From Alphaproteobacteria bacterium (lineage in GTDB: Bacteria > Pseudomonadota > Alphaproteobacteria > Geminicoccales > Geminicoccaceae), in the NCBI GenBank assembly GCA_026984595.1, contig JALSRW010000645.1, positions 1-6,129 of the forward strand: a stretch of DNA of 6,129 nt, given 5' to 3'. A program made the translations under genes and the position numbers. The stretch's first letter is position 1. Each line of letters opens with the position of its first letter. The notes under the pieces were generated by a model. That model was not told where the DNA came from. It searched no databases and worked only from the letters and a program-made list of their open reading frames with translations. This document shows, in pieces, positions 6,107-6,129 of the stretch.

Positions 6107-6129
6107 ATGGAGGAACCGCGGGAGGAACC
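6107..6129 (+). CDS. Possible start of next gene, cut by window end
   Basis: ATG at 6107 opens a frame reading MEEPREE up to the window edge. GGAGG at 6091-6095 is a possible ribosome binding site, though its 11-nt spacing is long. It directly follows the TAG at 6104-6106 that ends a weak 54-codon frame. Seven codons are too few to judge, so this is only a candidate start. Confidence 0.2.

Larger units (their letters stand above)
5927..6129. other. Non-coding 3' region after tRNA-Lys, no recognised gene
   Basis: These 203 nt show no family I recognise. They contain three inverted repeats (5968-5985, 6010-6023, 6024-6060), a degenerate direct repeat (5931-5956 against 6033-6049), and the motif AGGAACC three times (5926, 6111, 6123). 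A 54-codon frame with ATG at 5942 and stop TAG at 6104-6106 is open but has no convincing coding signal. An ATG at 6107 with GGAGG 11 nt upstream (6091-6095) could begin the next gene, but only seven codons are visible. No U-tract follows any hairpin, so no classical intrinsic terminator is identified. Confidence 0.6.

Noticed and set aside
5851..6129. tRNA-Lys as an attachment site for an integrated element.
   Set aside because: No duplicated tRNA 3' end and no integrase appear in the 203 nt downstream. Only a 7-nt AGGAACC recurrence is present, too short to call.

Overview
The window is a GC-rich stretch of bacterial chromosome, most likely from an alphaproteobacterium, perhaps near the Rhodospirillales. 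This rests on three things: the gene order gyrA - coaD - queA - tgt, the alphaproteobacterial style of the GyrA C-terminal domain (an extra segment between blades and a second RGG-type box), and very GC-rich third codon positions. The assignment comes from recall of families, not from a database search.

Positions 1-5792 hold five genes, all on the + strand and tightly packed: the 3' two-thirds of gyrA (its start lies off the left edge), coaD, queA, tgt and a CPA1-type Na+/H+ antiporter. Successive gaps are 26, 7, -4 (overlap) and 24 nt. I see no terminator or obvious promoter between them, so they probably form one transcription unit. DNA topology (GyrA), coenzyme A synthesis (CoaD), two steps of tRNA queuosine modification (Tgt then QueA) and ion/pH homeostasis (antiporter) are thus co-transcribed. 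Only QueA and Tgt share a pathway: Tgt places preQ1 at position 34 of GUN-anticodon tRNAs and QueA converts it to epoxyqueuosine.

Positions 5793-5850 form a short spacer with a plausible sigma-70 promoter (TTGACG / CAAGAT) just ahead of a complete tRNA-Lys(UUU) gene at 5851-5926 with an encoded CCA. Positions 5927-6129 contain no recognisable gene. They hold three perfect or near-perfect inverted repeats, two of them back to back, a degenerate direct repeat, a weak 54-codon open frame and a possible start codon at 6107 running off the right edge.

The most interesting point is in Tgt. The catalytic aspartates and preQ1-pocket residues are intact, but three of the four ligands of the family's structural zinc site are replaced (Ser, Cys, Ala, Asn instead of Cys, Cys, Cys, His). 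Otherwise this is an ordinary housekeeping region. I see no mobile element, CRISPR array, defence system or other clearly new system.
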